Assembly (NCBI GenBank): GCA_019925095.2
Contig: CM034407.1
Coordinates: 5,107,210-5,171,209 of the forward strand
DNA: 64,000 bases
Reading direction: 5' to 3'
From: Dendrolimus kikuchii
Lineage: Eukaryota; Arthropoda; Insecta; Lepidoptera; Lasiocampidae
Translations under genes and position numbers: made by a program
Notes under the pieces: model-generated
Databases searched by the model: none
The model's input: the letters and a program-made list of their open reading frames with translations, nothing else
Told to the model about the DNA's origin: nothing
Shown: in pieces, positions 54,735 to 64,000 of the stretch
Layout of the letters: each line of letters begins with the position of its first letter
How positions within the stretch are numbered: position 1 is the first letter of the stretch

Positions 54735-54815
54735 AAACGACCTATATTATTTAATTGTGCACAAAGGGTGCGGTCTTATCGCTATAAAGATCTCGTCCAG
54801 ACCACCCCAGGTATG
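54735..54815 (-). repeat. Degraded family B LINE-like 3' end
   Basis: TTTAATTGTGCACAAAGGGT and GCGGTCTTATCGCTATAAAG keep the family order but lack the microsatellite tail. Confidence 0.5.
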
Positions 54816-54842
54816 AATTGAGATGATAGTGGTGGTAGGTTA

Positions 54843-55310
54843 TCATCATCATCCGAGCGTTAAAACCCGGTTGCGTTCGGAGCGTTCACTCCGACGCTCA
54901 GGGTCAGCTTTCCTACTTTTCTACTCCACTTCGCGCGGTCTTTAGCATCCTCCGTTTTGAGATCATTGGTACGCATGTCATCGTTCACAACGTCAAGCTA
55001 ACATTTCTTAGGCTTTCCCCTTCGGCCGGGACCTGGTGGAGGCGGCATGGCTAGACATTTGTTCCCCACATAATTAGCCGGTCTCCGTAAAACGTGGCCG
55101 TACTAACGTAAGTGACATTCTTGCAGTTTGCCTGCTATGTCACAGACATGAAGATTGCCGCGGATGCGGGAGTTCCTGACACGGTCTTTCTGCGCCACTC
55201 CACACATGCGTGTCACGGCAAGTACAGGCCACGCTTCACTACCATACAAAAGGACAGGTCTAATGTGGTAGGTATACGTAGTATAATTATAGTTCAACTA
55301 TTTACATTTT
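54843..55310 (-). pseudogene. RTE-like LINE C-terminal fragment, different family
   Basis: On the minus strand, successive frames read RPVLLYGSEAWPVLAVTRMC, YGHVLRRPANYVGNKCLAM, PPPGPGRRGKPKKC and DVVNDDMRTNDLKTEDAKDR. The GHVLRRP and GRRGKPKK motifs are an RTE-type tail. Frame changes and stops (for example before the YGHVLR block) show decay. It ends in TATCATCATCATC, a short tandem tail. Confidence 0.65.
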
Positions 55311-55359
55311 AGTAATAAATACAAAAATGAATATAATATATGTGCAGAAGTAATATATA

Positions 55360-56572
55360 AGGTCGGGGAAAAAGTTTCTTCGCATTTTATATAAAAATTC
55401 CAAAGGTTTTTTTATAAAGTTTATTTACATTTGATTAAAGTATGTAGGTGCCATTTTGTTGGATAACTTTTTGCCATCTTGTAGGTAGGGACGTGATCCT
55501 ATTGCTATAAAAATTTTGGGGCTTCTGATCAAAAAACTGCGACAAGTGGTTTTGGCAGTCCTCTCGTGATGTTAACCTGACACTGTCTAAGGAATTCTGC
55601 AGAGACCGAAACAGGTGAAAATCTGAAGGTGCAAGGTCAGGACTATACGGCGGATGCATTAACACCTCCCAGCCAAAATCTCGCTAAGTGGCTAAAGATG
55701 TATGAGGTCTAGCGTTATCATGGTGGAAAACCACACCCCTTCTGTTGATCGTAGTACAGTTCAGAATTGATGGTCCTACCTGGCGGTAACAGCTCATAAT
55801 GAATAATGCCCTTCCAATCCTACCATATACACAGCATCACCTTGTTGCGAGTTAACCCGGGTTTCGCCACAGTCTGTGAAGCCTGACCTGCCTTTGACCA
55901 CGATCTTTTTCCCACGTTCTTGTCGTACGTGATCCACTGTTCATCACTAGTTATCAGCTTCTTCAAAAATGGTTCGGTTTCATTACGTCGTAATAAAGAA
56001 TCACAAATGAGTACACGGTTCATTAGGTTTCTTTCAGTGGGCTCATGAGGCACCCAAATATCGAGCTTTTTTGTGTACCCAACTTTTTTCAAATGCGCGA
56101 AAACCGTTTTGTGGTCAATTCCCAGTTCTCCAGCTACATCGTAACTAATAATATGCCGATCTTGCTTCACTTTTTCAATAATGGCATCAATTTTGTCCGT
56201 AACAGGGCGACCATAGTGACGTGCATCTTTGATATCAAAAATTCCGAATAGAAAACGCTTAAACCAAATTTGCGCTACTGTCACAGATACTGCATTAGGT
56301 CCATAAACATCACAACACTTTTTCGCGGCTTGTTTTGCATTTTTACCTTTTTTGTAGTAAAATTTTAAAATGTATCGAATTTCTTCATTAGATTTACTCA
56401 TTTTAACAATAAGAAAAACAAACATTTTCCTAATTTGAATTTGGAATTGTCTTCTTTAAAATTAAAACTTTTTAATGATACCAAAACTAGCCAGATACAA
56501 ATGGTATAGCCAAAGAGATCTTATTACGAGTTCATACATACTATATGCGAAAAGACTTTTTCCCCAACCTAT
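55360..56572 (-). mobile_element. mariner transposon, full length with ITRs
   Basis: AGGTCGGGGAAAAAGTTTCT at the left and AGGTTGGGGAAAAAGTCTTT (reverse complement) at the right are inverted repeats of about 28 bp with TA beside each. The 1.2-kb length is that of a complete mariner. The gene between them is broken. Confidence 0.9.
55435..56401 (-). pseudogene. mariner transposase, inactivated
   Basis: The start is MSKSNEEIRYILKFYYKKG at 56,401. The DNA-binding half is intact (KNAKQAAKKCCDVYGPN, DIKDARHYGRPVTDK). Catalytic aspartates are in ITSDEQWITYD, HHDNARPHTS and LAPSDFHLF (D,D34D type). Breaks: a stop after MLCIW, near 55,820; an internal deletion with frameshift around 55,735-55,760 before the second aspartate; and a stop after SLAT. 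The C-terminal frame 55,665-55,435 ends QKVIQQNGTYIL. It cannot make functional transposase. Confidence 0.9.
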
Positions 56573-56599
56573 TATATTAAAAAAGATATAACTGGTAAA

Positions 56600-57290
56600 T
56601 GTAAAGTAAATAAAATTAAAATATATAAGTATAGCTTTTTTTATACCGGAAATCCGTTTGAGGACCGTGAGCCGCGCGTGGTCGTAGCCCCTGTGCGGGA
56701 TTCGCCAGGTCTGGGTGGCACTAGCACACCACGTGTGAGATGTTATTACCACACCGCGGTTAGGGATACACACTAAAACCCCTGTCCGATCCCGAGCGTT
56801 CTTCGTCGGGGCTGTGAGCTCGCTCGCGCATTCACCACCAGCCCGGAAAATAGAGCTTAACCGAAGAAATTGTAGTATAGTAAAAGTGGCGAGCAGAGGC
56901 CTTCAATGGGGTAAGTTCATACACCGCTCGTTACACACTTTACATGCCTTTTTAAAATGGAATTTAACGCCAACCACAATTCGAATACAAACTTCAATGG
57001 AGTTCTTAGCTTCACTGACTGATTTGTTGTCGTAGTAACTATTTAAACACGGAAATAATGAGGAGTGTATGGAGTTCCCCCACTGACTGACTTCGCTACC
57101 TTGACTGTAATGAAAATTAAAAACAATATACCTATAATATAATGTCTATACCAAATTATAATAATAATTTTAAAAATGTACAAAATTGAGAGAAAAACAA
57201 TCGTGATGCAGTGTAAACTTTCACATTTATAAAATTACTGTTTATAAGTCCATAACAGTCGAAGAGGTCCACCAAATTTCATTAAGACGA
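56600..57290 (-). repeat. Probable LINE debris left of the BEL element
   Basis: The GC-rich block 56,640-56,920 contains GATTCGCCAGGTCTGGGTGG and AGGGATACACACTAAAACCC, like the 12.4-kb remnant, suggesting R1-like LINE ends. No coherent frame remains. Confidence 0.35.
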
Positions 57291-57292
57291 AG

Positions 57293-57553
57293 TGTAGACA
57301 CAGGAACGGAGGATATCCAAAATGATGAAACGTTTATTCCGTATAAATTTCGTATAATTCGTTTTTTACAAAATTCGTTACGCTGGTCAAATTTTAAACG
57401 TATATTAATAAAGTAGTGACTTGAAGTTCGTAAGTTACGTTTTTTCTGTCACTGCTAATGTGACGTGTGACGTTTACGTATATTGTGTCGTTGTTGTTGT
57501 CGAAGGCAACTATCCAAAAGGCCAGATCCGGAATTGCGTATTGTGTCTGAATA
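57293..57553 (-). repeat. BEL/Pao 3' LTR
   Basis: From TGTAGACACAGGAACGG to GTATTGTGTCTGAATA on the plus strand. ATTAATAAAG inside may be an antisense coincidence. Confidence 0.9.
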
Positions 57554-57602
57554 TACCGCCGGCCTTGGAAGAACCCGCTTCTTCCAAAATGTGGTCATCT
57601 CT

Positions 57603-58620
57603 TCACTCGTCCTCAGGATTCTCCGATTGCAGTGGAAGCTGACAAATCTTTTCAAATGAACGTCTTTTGATGCCGTTCGCAGTCCGTATATCAACAACCC
57701 GAGATACGCTGTCGTTACCTGGGAAGACCTTGACTACTCGGCCGAGTTTCCATTTGAGTGGAGGTAGATTGTCATCCTTTATCAAGACAAGAGTATCCAG
57801 AGCAATCTCGCTTTGGTTGGTCTTCCATTTGGTTCTCGTCTGCAATTCTACCACGTATTCCTTAGACCAGCGCTTCCAGAAATGTTGTCGCAGCTCTTCG
57901 ATTCTGTGATAGCGTTTTAGCTGAGAAGCCGTAGCCGCCGTCAGATCTTCGCATGCAGGAGCTGCCAAAGACTGACCGATCAGGAAATGAGCTGGGGTCA
58001 GTGGAGAAAAGTCGTGTGGATCTGTGGACATAGGGGATAGAGGACGGGAATTCAGGACGGCTTCGATTTGTGTTAAAACCGTGCTGAACTCCTCGTAAGT
58101 CAACCGAGCATTACCAACTATGCGTCGCAGATGGTATTTGCAGGAGCGCACCCCCCTCTCCCACAACCCGCCACAATGAGGAGAGTAGGGAGGTATGAAT
58201 TTTAATTTAATTCCATCGTTTGACAAAGAATCAACAATGATATTCGAATTTTTAGAAAAAAATGAGGGAAGTTCCTTTTCGGCACCTACAAAATTCTTCC
58301 CATTATCGGAAAGAATCATATCAGGCTTGCCTCGTCTACTCATGAAACGTTTTAAAGCGAGTAAATAATCTTTAGTAGTGAGACTAGTAACAAGTTCTAA
58401 ATGAATTGCACGTGTAAGTAAACAAACGAATAAAGCAATATAACATTTACTAAGTCTAGAACCTCTACCCTTTCGATCTAGTACATAAACTGGGCCTATA
58501 TAGTCGATTCCCGTACGGATGAAAGGGAAACCGGGATCCAAACGCTCATTCGGTAAGTTACCCATTATAGGAGATAAAGTGTTACCTTTATGCCGAGTAC
58601 ATGTCACGCATTCGCGAACT
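57603..58620 (-). pseudogene. BEL/Pao integrase segment, frameshifted from the upstream pol
   Basis: The 334-codon frame starts within the zinc-binding region (TCTRHKGNTL). The core has RTGIDYIGPVY (D35), ILSDNGKNFVGAE (D101) and CGGLWERGVRS (E150), the D,D,E triad. A C-terminal block RIEELRQHFWKRWSKEYV then LKWKLGRVVKVFPGNDSV is typical of BEL integrases. It overlaps the upstream frame by about 20 bp near 58,600, where a one-base indel separates them. Confidence 0.88.
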
Positions 58621-59750
58621 ATCTTTTGCTAAGTTTCTTGCACCCAGTGGCCACCAACACTCACGTATATTAGCCAGGAGAAGCAAAGGGCTCGCATGAA
58701 GTAGTCTTATATGTTTGTATCTAAACAATAGTAACGTAAATCTATGTTTACCACACAATAGAACGGGATGTCTTTTATCGTATTGAAAACTAGACGAATT
58801 ATTAAGCCTACCACCGACTCTAATTATATTATGTTCATCTAAAAACACATTTAAGCCTAAAACACGTTTAGTGTTTTTATTTCTCAATGGTAAGTTGTTT
58901 TGTAAACAATAATGCACGTCGAAGAAAGAATACATCTGTGCGATTTTAACTAATAAGCGCTGCGACTTGTTCAGCTCATCGACAGATAGCAAACCGGTTT
59001 TGCATTGTGAGCGCTCACGCTTCATGCCTATGTTGTAAACAAAACGAAGTACATAGGCACAAACTCGTTTCATTTTAACAAATGAAGAATATCTTTCGAA
59101 ATCAAATAAGCAGTCGATTAACGTCGTAGTATTTATTTGTGTAGTTTTTCTTAAATCCGGTAAATTATTATTATTCAAATTATTATAATCGCAGTTTTTA
59201 TTTTTATTTATAAAATTATGATCATGTAAATAAGAGGGTCCTGACCACCACAATTGACAGTGATTAAGTGACTTAAGGTTTAATTCTCTAGACAGTAAGT
59301 CGGCAGGATTATCCTTACTATTTACATGTAACCATACTGATTCGCCTGTCAATTCGTTTAATTCAGTTACACGATTTTGAATAAAGGTTTTTAACAAATG
59401 GGGTGATATCCGTATCCAACCCATTACGATAGTCGAATCCGTCCAAAAATAAATCTTAGTGAACGATAACTTTAGCGAATTAATTATTTTCTTATAAAGT
59501 CTAGCTCCCAGTAGGGCACCCCATAGCTCAAGTTGTGGGATGCTTATTGTTTTTAAAGGTGCGACCCTACTTTTAGCACATAGCAGTCGAACGGTAATTT
59601 CTGAATCCAGATTATTATAAGTACGTAAATATGCACATGCTCCATATACACTCTCGGATGAATCCGTGAATATGTGTAATTTTATAAATTGGGTGTTTGA
59701 ACATCTAATTTGCTGAGGTATAGGTATGCAATTCGTTTGAATGAGTTAAT
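58588..59750 (-). pseudogene. BEL/Pao RNase H and integrase zinc-binding segment
   Basis: The open frame begins at the deletion junction near 59,750 (CIPIPQQIRCSNTQFIKLHI) and has FTDSSESVYGACAYLRTY, LLCAKSRVAPLKTISIPQLE and IYFWTDSTIVMGWIRI, the RNase H acidic residues. Then comes VNSKDNPADLLSREL and, after about 59,000, the zinc-binding region (RHPVLLCGKHRFTLLLFRYK, RECWWPLGARNLAK). It runs out of frame near 58,610. Confidence 0.85.
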
Positions 59751-59807
59751 ATTTGAATAAAATGGATTTTCTTGCATTTAATTTATTAAATAATTAATTA
59801 TAATATT

Positions 59808-61880
59808 CTATAGTTTGTATTTATTTTTGTTGTGTTTTAAAATATTATTTGCAGTTAGTAAATTGTTACCTTCCCAAAATTTATAGTGTTTTAAATCTAA
59901 TGAATGACAAAAATTACATTGAACTTGGTTTATATCCGAATGTTTAGAGAAGATAGGGCCAGAAACCACCCAACCTAACTTCGTATTTAATAAAAATGGA
60001 CCTGAAGGTAAACGGATTTTATCCTGTTCTAAAAGATCCCAAAATATATCAGCACCAATTAATAAATCTATGTCAGACGACACGTCGAAAGTGGGATCTG
60101 CTAGTTGTATATTCTCGGGAATATTTGAATGTTCGCATGAAATGTTTGTCATAGGTAAACTTGAAGTTATTTGAGGTAAAACTAAGCACGATATTCGTTT
60201 ATTAAAATTACTTGTTTTAGAGCGCATAGAAACAACACATGATTTATTCGAATGTGTGAGGTTTTGACCCACACCCGCTATTCGTACAGTGGTCTGTGTA
60301 AAATTCGTATTTAATCGTTTAGCTAATTTTTCCGAAATTAAGCTATGTTGGCTGCCGCTGTCCAACAAAGCACGGGCGACATGATATCGATTGTTTTGAT
60401 CGGCTACTTCAACCAAAGCAGTTGAAAGTAACACTTGGTTAGACAAGCTCGTACTGACCGTATTATTGTTTATCGCATTGGAATAGTAAGCCGCTGAATG
60501 CATAGCCGTGAACGTAGGAGCGCATGCCGAAGTGCACACATTCGTATTGCTACTACTTTCGCTATGTTCGTCTAAATGTAATAAACTATTATGTTTCTGT
60601 TTGCATTGCTGACAAGGGCCGAATATACAATCTTCAATTGAATGCCCTGGACGCAAGCAATTGACACATAACTTATAATCGTTTACTAATTGTATTCTAT
60701 CTTTAATTGACAAATTTAAAAACTTAACGCATGTAAACAACTTATGATTGTTGTTACACATAACACAGTTGCGCTTTGTTTTATCTAAATTTTTGTTTTT
60801 ATTCGAGAAATGTTTAGAATTGTTAGAGGTAGATACATAGCTATGAACTTGGTTATGTTTCGTTTCGTTTATATTCGATTGATACCGTGACTGTGGCTTG
60901 GAATGAGTTGCATTGATCATTTCTAACATATCTGCCCTATTTCTAAGAAAAGTAAGAAGATCTTCTAGCTTCAATCTATTTGACTGATACATAAGTGAGC
61001 CTTTGTGGTTCTCCCACTCACGATCAGTGACAGAATCCAACTTTGTGACGACTAAATATATGATTAATGTGTCCCATGACTCAGTCGGTTCGTCTAACGA
61101 TTTTAGAGCACGTAAGTTTCGCAATACTGTATCTATTAACTTTCTTAATTGTAATGGCGATTCTTGTTTTATATAAGGAATATTGAATAACGATTTAATA
61201 TGATTATGTACTAATAATCTATGATTATGAAACCTATTCTCCAAGAGCTCCCATGCATGAGTGTAGTTAGATGCAGTGAACTCTAATGCACTTATAACCT
61301 GTAAGGCTGTGCCACTAAGTGAAGATCTCAAATAATGAAACTTATGAATAGCGTCAAGATCAGACCGTTTATGAATCATAGTTTCATATGAGTTTTTAAA
61401 TTCCAACCAGTGATCATACGATCCATCGAAATTAGGAAGCTTGATTTCAGGTAGTTTCACATTTAAAACTTTCGTATTTTCGTTCAAAATATGATTACAT
61501 TTTTCATTGTTTAAACTATCACTAGTCTCAAAACTTTCAATTAAACAAGAAACTGATGCTGTTGTACTAAAATATAACGATTCTATAGATTCAAAGTATT
61601 CTAAATGACTAACAATATCTACTTCAGGGCAATTTATTTCTATTTCACTAGCAATATTATTTAATTTCGTAAAATATTCGCTGGCGGTTTGTAATCGCAA
61701 TTTCATTTCAGCTACTTGTAATTTAGATAAAAAAGCATCTTGAAATGAGTCAACGTATTTTTTGAATTGAGTTAACCGTCCTTTCAAATGACCTCTTTGT
61801 CTTTTTAATTCTGAAATATATTCATCTTTTGACTTTTTCCTAGGGGAAAGGGATAATAATTTAGAAGACTCCTCAGTCAT
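59808..61880 (-). CDS. BEL/Pao gag-protease polyprotein
   Basis: The frame is 690 codons from ATG at 61,880. Residues 1-120 are a coiled-coil-like leader. Residues about 150-310 are the DUF1759 gag region (LPEIKLPNFDGSYDHWLEFK, FHYLRSSLSGTAL). Residues about 370-440 have CCHC-type knuckles (CVMCNNNHKLFTC, CVNCLRPGHSIEDC). Residues about 500-620 are the retropepsin (ARALLDSGSQHSLIS with the D-S-G active site, and LLIGADIFWDLL). The frame ends by running into the deletion (NNILKHNKNKYKL stop). Gag and protease look intact, so particles might form if another element supplies RT. Confidence 0.9.
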   Translation of the reverse strand: MTEESSKLLSLSPRKKSKDEYISELKRQRGHLKGRLTQFKKYVDSFQDAFLSKLQVAEMKLRLQTASEYFTKLNNIASEIEINCPEVDIVSHLEYFESIESLYFSTTASVSCLIESFETSDSLNNEKCNHILNENTKVLNVKLPEIKLPNFDGSYDHWLEFKNSYETMIHKRSDLDAIHKFHYLRSSLSGTALQVISALEFTASNYTHAWELLENRFHNHRLLVHNHIKSLFNIPYIKQESPLQLRKLIDTVLRNLRALKSLDEPTESWDTLIIYLVVTKLDSVTDREWENHKGSLMYQSNRLKLEDLLTFLRNRADMLEMINATHSKPQSRYQSNINETKHNQVHSYVSTSNNSKHFSNKNKNLDKTKRNCVMCNNNHKLFTCVKFLNLSIKDRIQLVNDYKLCVNCLRPGHSIEDCIFGPCQQCKQKHNSLLHLDEHSESSSNTNVCTSACAPTFTAMHSAAYYSNAINNNTVSTSLSNQVLLSTALVEVADQNNRYHVARALLDSGSQHSLISEKLAKRLNTNFTQTTVRIAGVGQNLTHSNKSCVVSMRSKTSNFNKRISCLVLPQITSSLPMTNISCEHSNIPENIQLADPTFDVSSDIDLLIGADIFWDLLEQDKIRLPSGPFLLNTKLGWVVSGPIFSKHSDINQVQCNFCHSLDLKHYKFWEGNNLLTANNILKHNKNKYKL

Positions 61881-62201
61881 TGTGGCGTTCTATGAGAAAA
61901 CGGAATGCACTTACTTGCAAAATCACCACCTACCGACACAAAGAGTATGCCGCGCCGGCCGATTCACGCAACTGAAACCACAAAAAACACAGTTTTAACA
62001 CAATTCGCGTAAAGGATGGGTAAAAGATAGGATATCCTGACCGTCGAGCGTCGTAGGTCTTGTAATCTCGCTGTAGGTCTTGTAGTCTTGTCGTCGAAAA
62101 TCCAAGTCTCGTATATGTGCAGATCGCAGATGATTATTCTGCCGTTTAATCCGCTTCGCTGGTGTACGATTTTTCTCTTAATCCGTCTCGCAGGAACAAA
62201 A

Positions 62202-62462
62202 TGTAGACACAGGAACGGAGGATATCCAAAATGATGAAACGTTTATTCCGTATAAATTTCGTATAATTCGTTTTTTACAAAATTCGTTACGCTGGTCAAA
62301 TTTTAAACGTATATTAATAAAGTAGTGACTTGAAGTTCGTAAGTTACGTTTTTTCTGTCACTGCTAATGTGACGTGTGACGTTTACGTATATTGTGTCGT
62401 TGTTGTTGTCGAAGGCAACTATCCAAAAGGCCAGATCCGGAATTGCGTATTGTGTCTGAATA
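62202..62462 (-). repeat. BEL/Pao 5' LTR
   Basis: It is the same length and reads the same as the other LTR. Just inside it (minus-strand TTTTGTTCCTGCGAGACGG) is the probable primer-binding region; the tRNA is not assigned. Confidence 0.9.
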
Positions 62463-62915
62463 GTGAACGAACTTTTTAACCTTATGAGGTCAATACCAAC
62501 AAACAAACCCCACATAAACAATTTCTTTGTCTAACTTATGTAAAAAACAAAATAACATTATACAAATTTAAACGCTAATGACCGGTCATGGTGGGACACA
62601 ATGAAACAAATTACTTATTCAAGAATGAATTAAACTGAACGCGGCCTTATTTGTCAAGTAATTCCAATATGGCTTCCTATTGTTATTTGAAAATGGAAAT
62701 CTGTGTTTTATGTAGACTTCCAACGGTTTTTGTCTCGGCGGGGTTCAAGTGAAGGACGTACTCTACGACTGCAGACGGTGTATTTATTTGTTTTTAGTAG
62801 GGCTACCAACTTAGAGCTTTTTAGGATAATACGTTTATGTACACTATTTTACCTCTCACTCATTTTAATTTTAATATTATTTTTAAAATTATAACTATAT
62901 AATTAAAATGGACGA
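62463..62915. other. Flank of the BEL element, nothing assigned
   Basis: AT-rich, no supported frame. Confidence 0.5.
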
Positions 62916-63030
62916 GTTGGCGGCAGGCTAAATAAAACTTTAATAATACTCATTGACACTTGACATCTTTCTCTTCCGTGATCACGGCTACTGAAAATTG
63001 GCCGAAACGTCGTAATAATAAAAAACGAAT
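62915..63030 (-). repeat. Fold-back family F, single arm
   Basis: GGCGGCAGGCTAAATAAAAC, CTTCCGTGATCACGGCTACT and GGCCGAAACGTCGTAATAAT match the right arm of the element at 36,605-37,145. Confidence 0.65.
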
Positions 63031-63309
63031 AAATTTAAATTAATTTAAATATTTAAAAAAATAATTAGTTATTTTTTTCATATTTTTCTTCTGTGAAGGT
63101 GACGTTACTGCTTGGCACTAACGGAAGACCAGCGTTGGTTGTTATCAACCAGCATTTGCTGAGGGCTGTTTAGAGTTAGTTAAGTTTTGGCTTTTATTAA
63201 ACTGCTTATGTACACTTTAATAATTTTAAATAACTCTAAATAATCATTATTTTCTTTCTTTCAAATAAAACCGCCCGATTTTGAAACATTCTATTCTATT
63301 CTATTGATC

Positions 63310-63455
63310 TCAGCGTGATGATATACAGCCTGTAGCCTACCTCGATAAATGGGCTATCTAACACTGAAAGATTTTTTCAAATCAGACCGGTAGTTATTGA
63401 GATTAGCGCGTTAAAGCAAACAAACAATCTCTTTAGCTTTATATATTAGTATAAG
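63310..63455 (-). mobile_element. Helitron H1, 5' part, inverted
   Basis: On the minus strand it starts TCTTATACTAATATATAAAG and continues through CTAATCTCAATAACTACCGG. It lacks the CTAG end, so it is 3' truncated. An ATTCT repeat precedes it (63,289-63,305). Confidence 0.75.
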
Positions 63456-63649
63456 ATAAAAGAATACACTACAAATTAAATATATATCCCATGAACTACT
63501 ATAATTGTAAAGTGGCTGTTTTAAAACTGTTAAAATCTAAAACATATGATGAAATAGAAATGTTGATTAATTCCTCTCTAATATTCGATGCTCAGATTTA
63601 AAAATCAAACACACACACACATAGCACGCAAATATTTTTACCTTGTAAT

Positions 63650-63964
63650 CTTCTTATATATAAAAATGAATCGTAGACATGTATGTACGCACATAACTTG
63701 AGAACGACTTTATCGATTTTGATTAAACTTTTTGTGTGTGTTTGGGTGGGTCCCCGGATACGTTAGATTTACAACTGGAACCGGTAGGTGGCGCTGGGAT
63801 CGGGTTCTAGGATCCTCCTAATCTCCTGAGCCAATTTTGATAGTTTTGTTTAAGTGGGTCCCCGGATGGTTTAGATTCACAATTGGAACCGGTAGGTGGC
63901 ACTGGAATCGGGGCCTAGATTTTTATTTTTTCAGGGCAGGACAACGTCTGCCGGGACAGCTAGT
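63650..63964 (+). mobile_element. Helitron-like family H2, longest copy, with internal duplication
   Basis: It runs from TCTTCTTATATATAAAAATG to GTCTGCCGGGACAGCTAG, with A before and T after. The block GGTGGGTCCCCGGATACG to TAGGTGGCGCTGGGATCG (63,745-63,800) is repeated at 63,857-63,915, an internal tandem duplication. Confidence 0.72.
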
Positions 63965-64000
63965 AGATATATAAATTGCTGGTAGCTCTTGTTTGCAATA

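Larger units (their letters stand above)
57293..62462 (-). mobile_element. BEL/Pao LTR retrotransposon, LTRs identical by eye, RT segment deleted
   Basis: LTRs of 261 bp at 57,293-57,553 and 62,202-62,462 read the same base for base. The internal region on the minus strand has gag-protease, then RNase H, integrase zinc-binding region, integrase core and a C-terminal DUF5641-like part. The reverse transcriptase expected between protease and RNase H is absent (junction about 59,745-59,820). Full elements are about 6.5-7 kb; this one is 5.2 kb. A 5-base ACGAA lies 1 bp outside the left LTR and 4 bp outside the right one, so a target duplication is possible but not clean. Confidence 0.93.

Noticed and set aside
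1..64000. CRISPR array, operons, bacterial promoters or riboswitches
   Set aside because: The dispersed repeats have transposon ends and target duplications, and the genes have spliceosomal introns.

Overview
The window is animal nuclear DNA, most likely from a moth or butterfly (Lepidoptera). It is AT-rich and has GT-AG introns of 0.4 to over 7 kb. It carries nested transposable elements: a BEL/Pao LTR element, RTE- and CR1/Jockey/R1-like non-LTR elements, a mariner, CTAG-ending Helitrons, MITEs and LTR remnants. There are no operons, bacterial-type genes or CRISPR arrays. The taxon is inferred from repeat types and protein families, not from a database match.

Left third (1-22,000). The main host gene is on the minus strand, in small exons hidden among repeats. 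Six exons between 18,820 and 648 join in frame to 222 residues that align without gaps to the N-terminus of the bridge-like lipid-transfer protein family BLTP3 (UHRF1BP1/UHRF1BP1L, SHIP164). The gene runs off the left edge. Its introns hold repeat copies, simple repeats, MITEs and one truncated RTE insertion. An unidentified exon-like block lies at 19,879-20,084 (minus).

22,000-26,760. A second host gene, on the plus strand, has three exons that join in phase to 242 residues ending in a CFAP97/hemingway (KIAA1430-type) domain, a cilium and sperm-flagellum family. Its second intron (3.4 kb) has taken a Helitron and a TA-flanked MITE; a related repeat at 35.3 kb shows both empty sites.

26,760-57,000. 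I found no convincing host gene here. The stretch is a mosaic of repeats: poly(A)-tailed retroposons, fold-back elements, Helitrons, LINE 3' ends, solo LTRs, a 2.4-kb RTE element with an intact reverse transcriptase but an internally deleted endonuclease, and a mariner with a broken transposase.

57,293-62,462. A BEL/Pao element on the minus strand has two LTRs of 261 bp that read as identical, gag-protease, RNase H and integrase. The reverse transcriptase segment is missing and there is a frameshift before the integrase. The right end (62,463-64,000) is repeat debris.

I found no undescribed multi-gene system. The strongest results are the two host genes reassembled from exons, and a set of insertions dated relative to each other by target-site duplications, empty sites and nesting.
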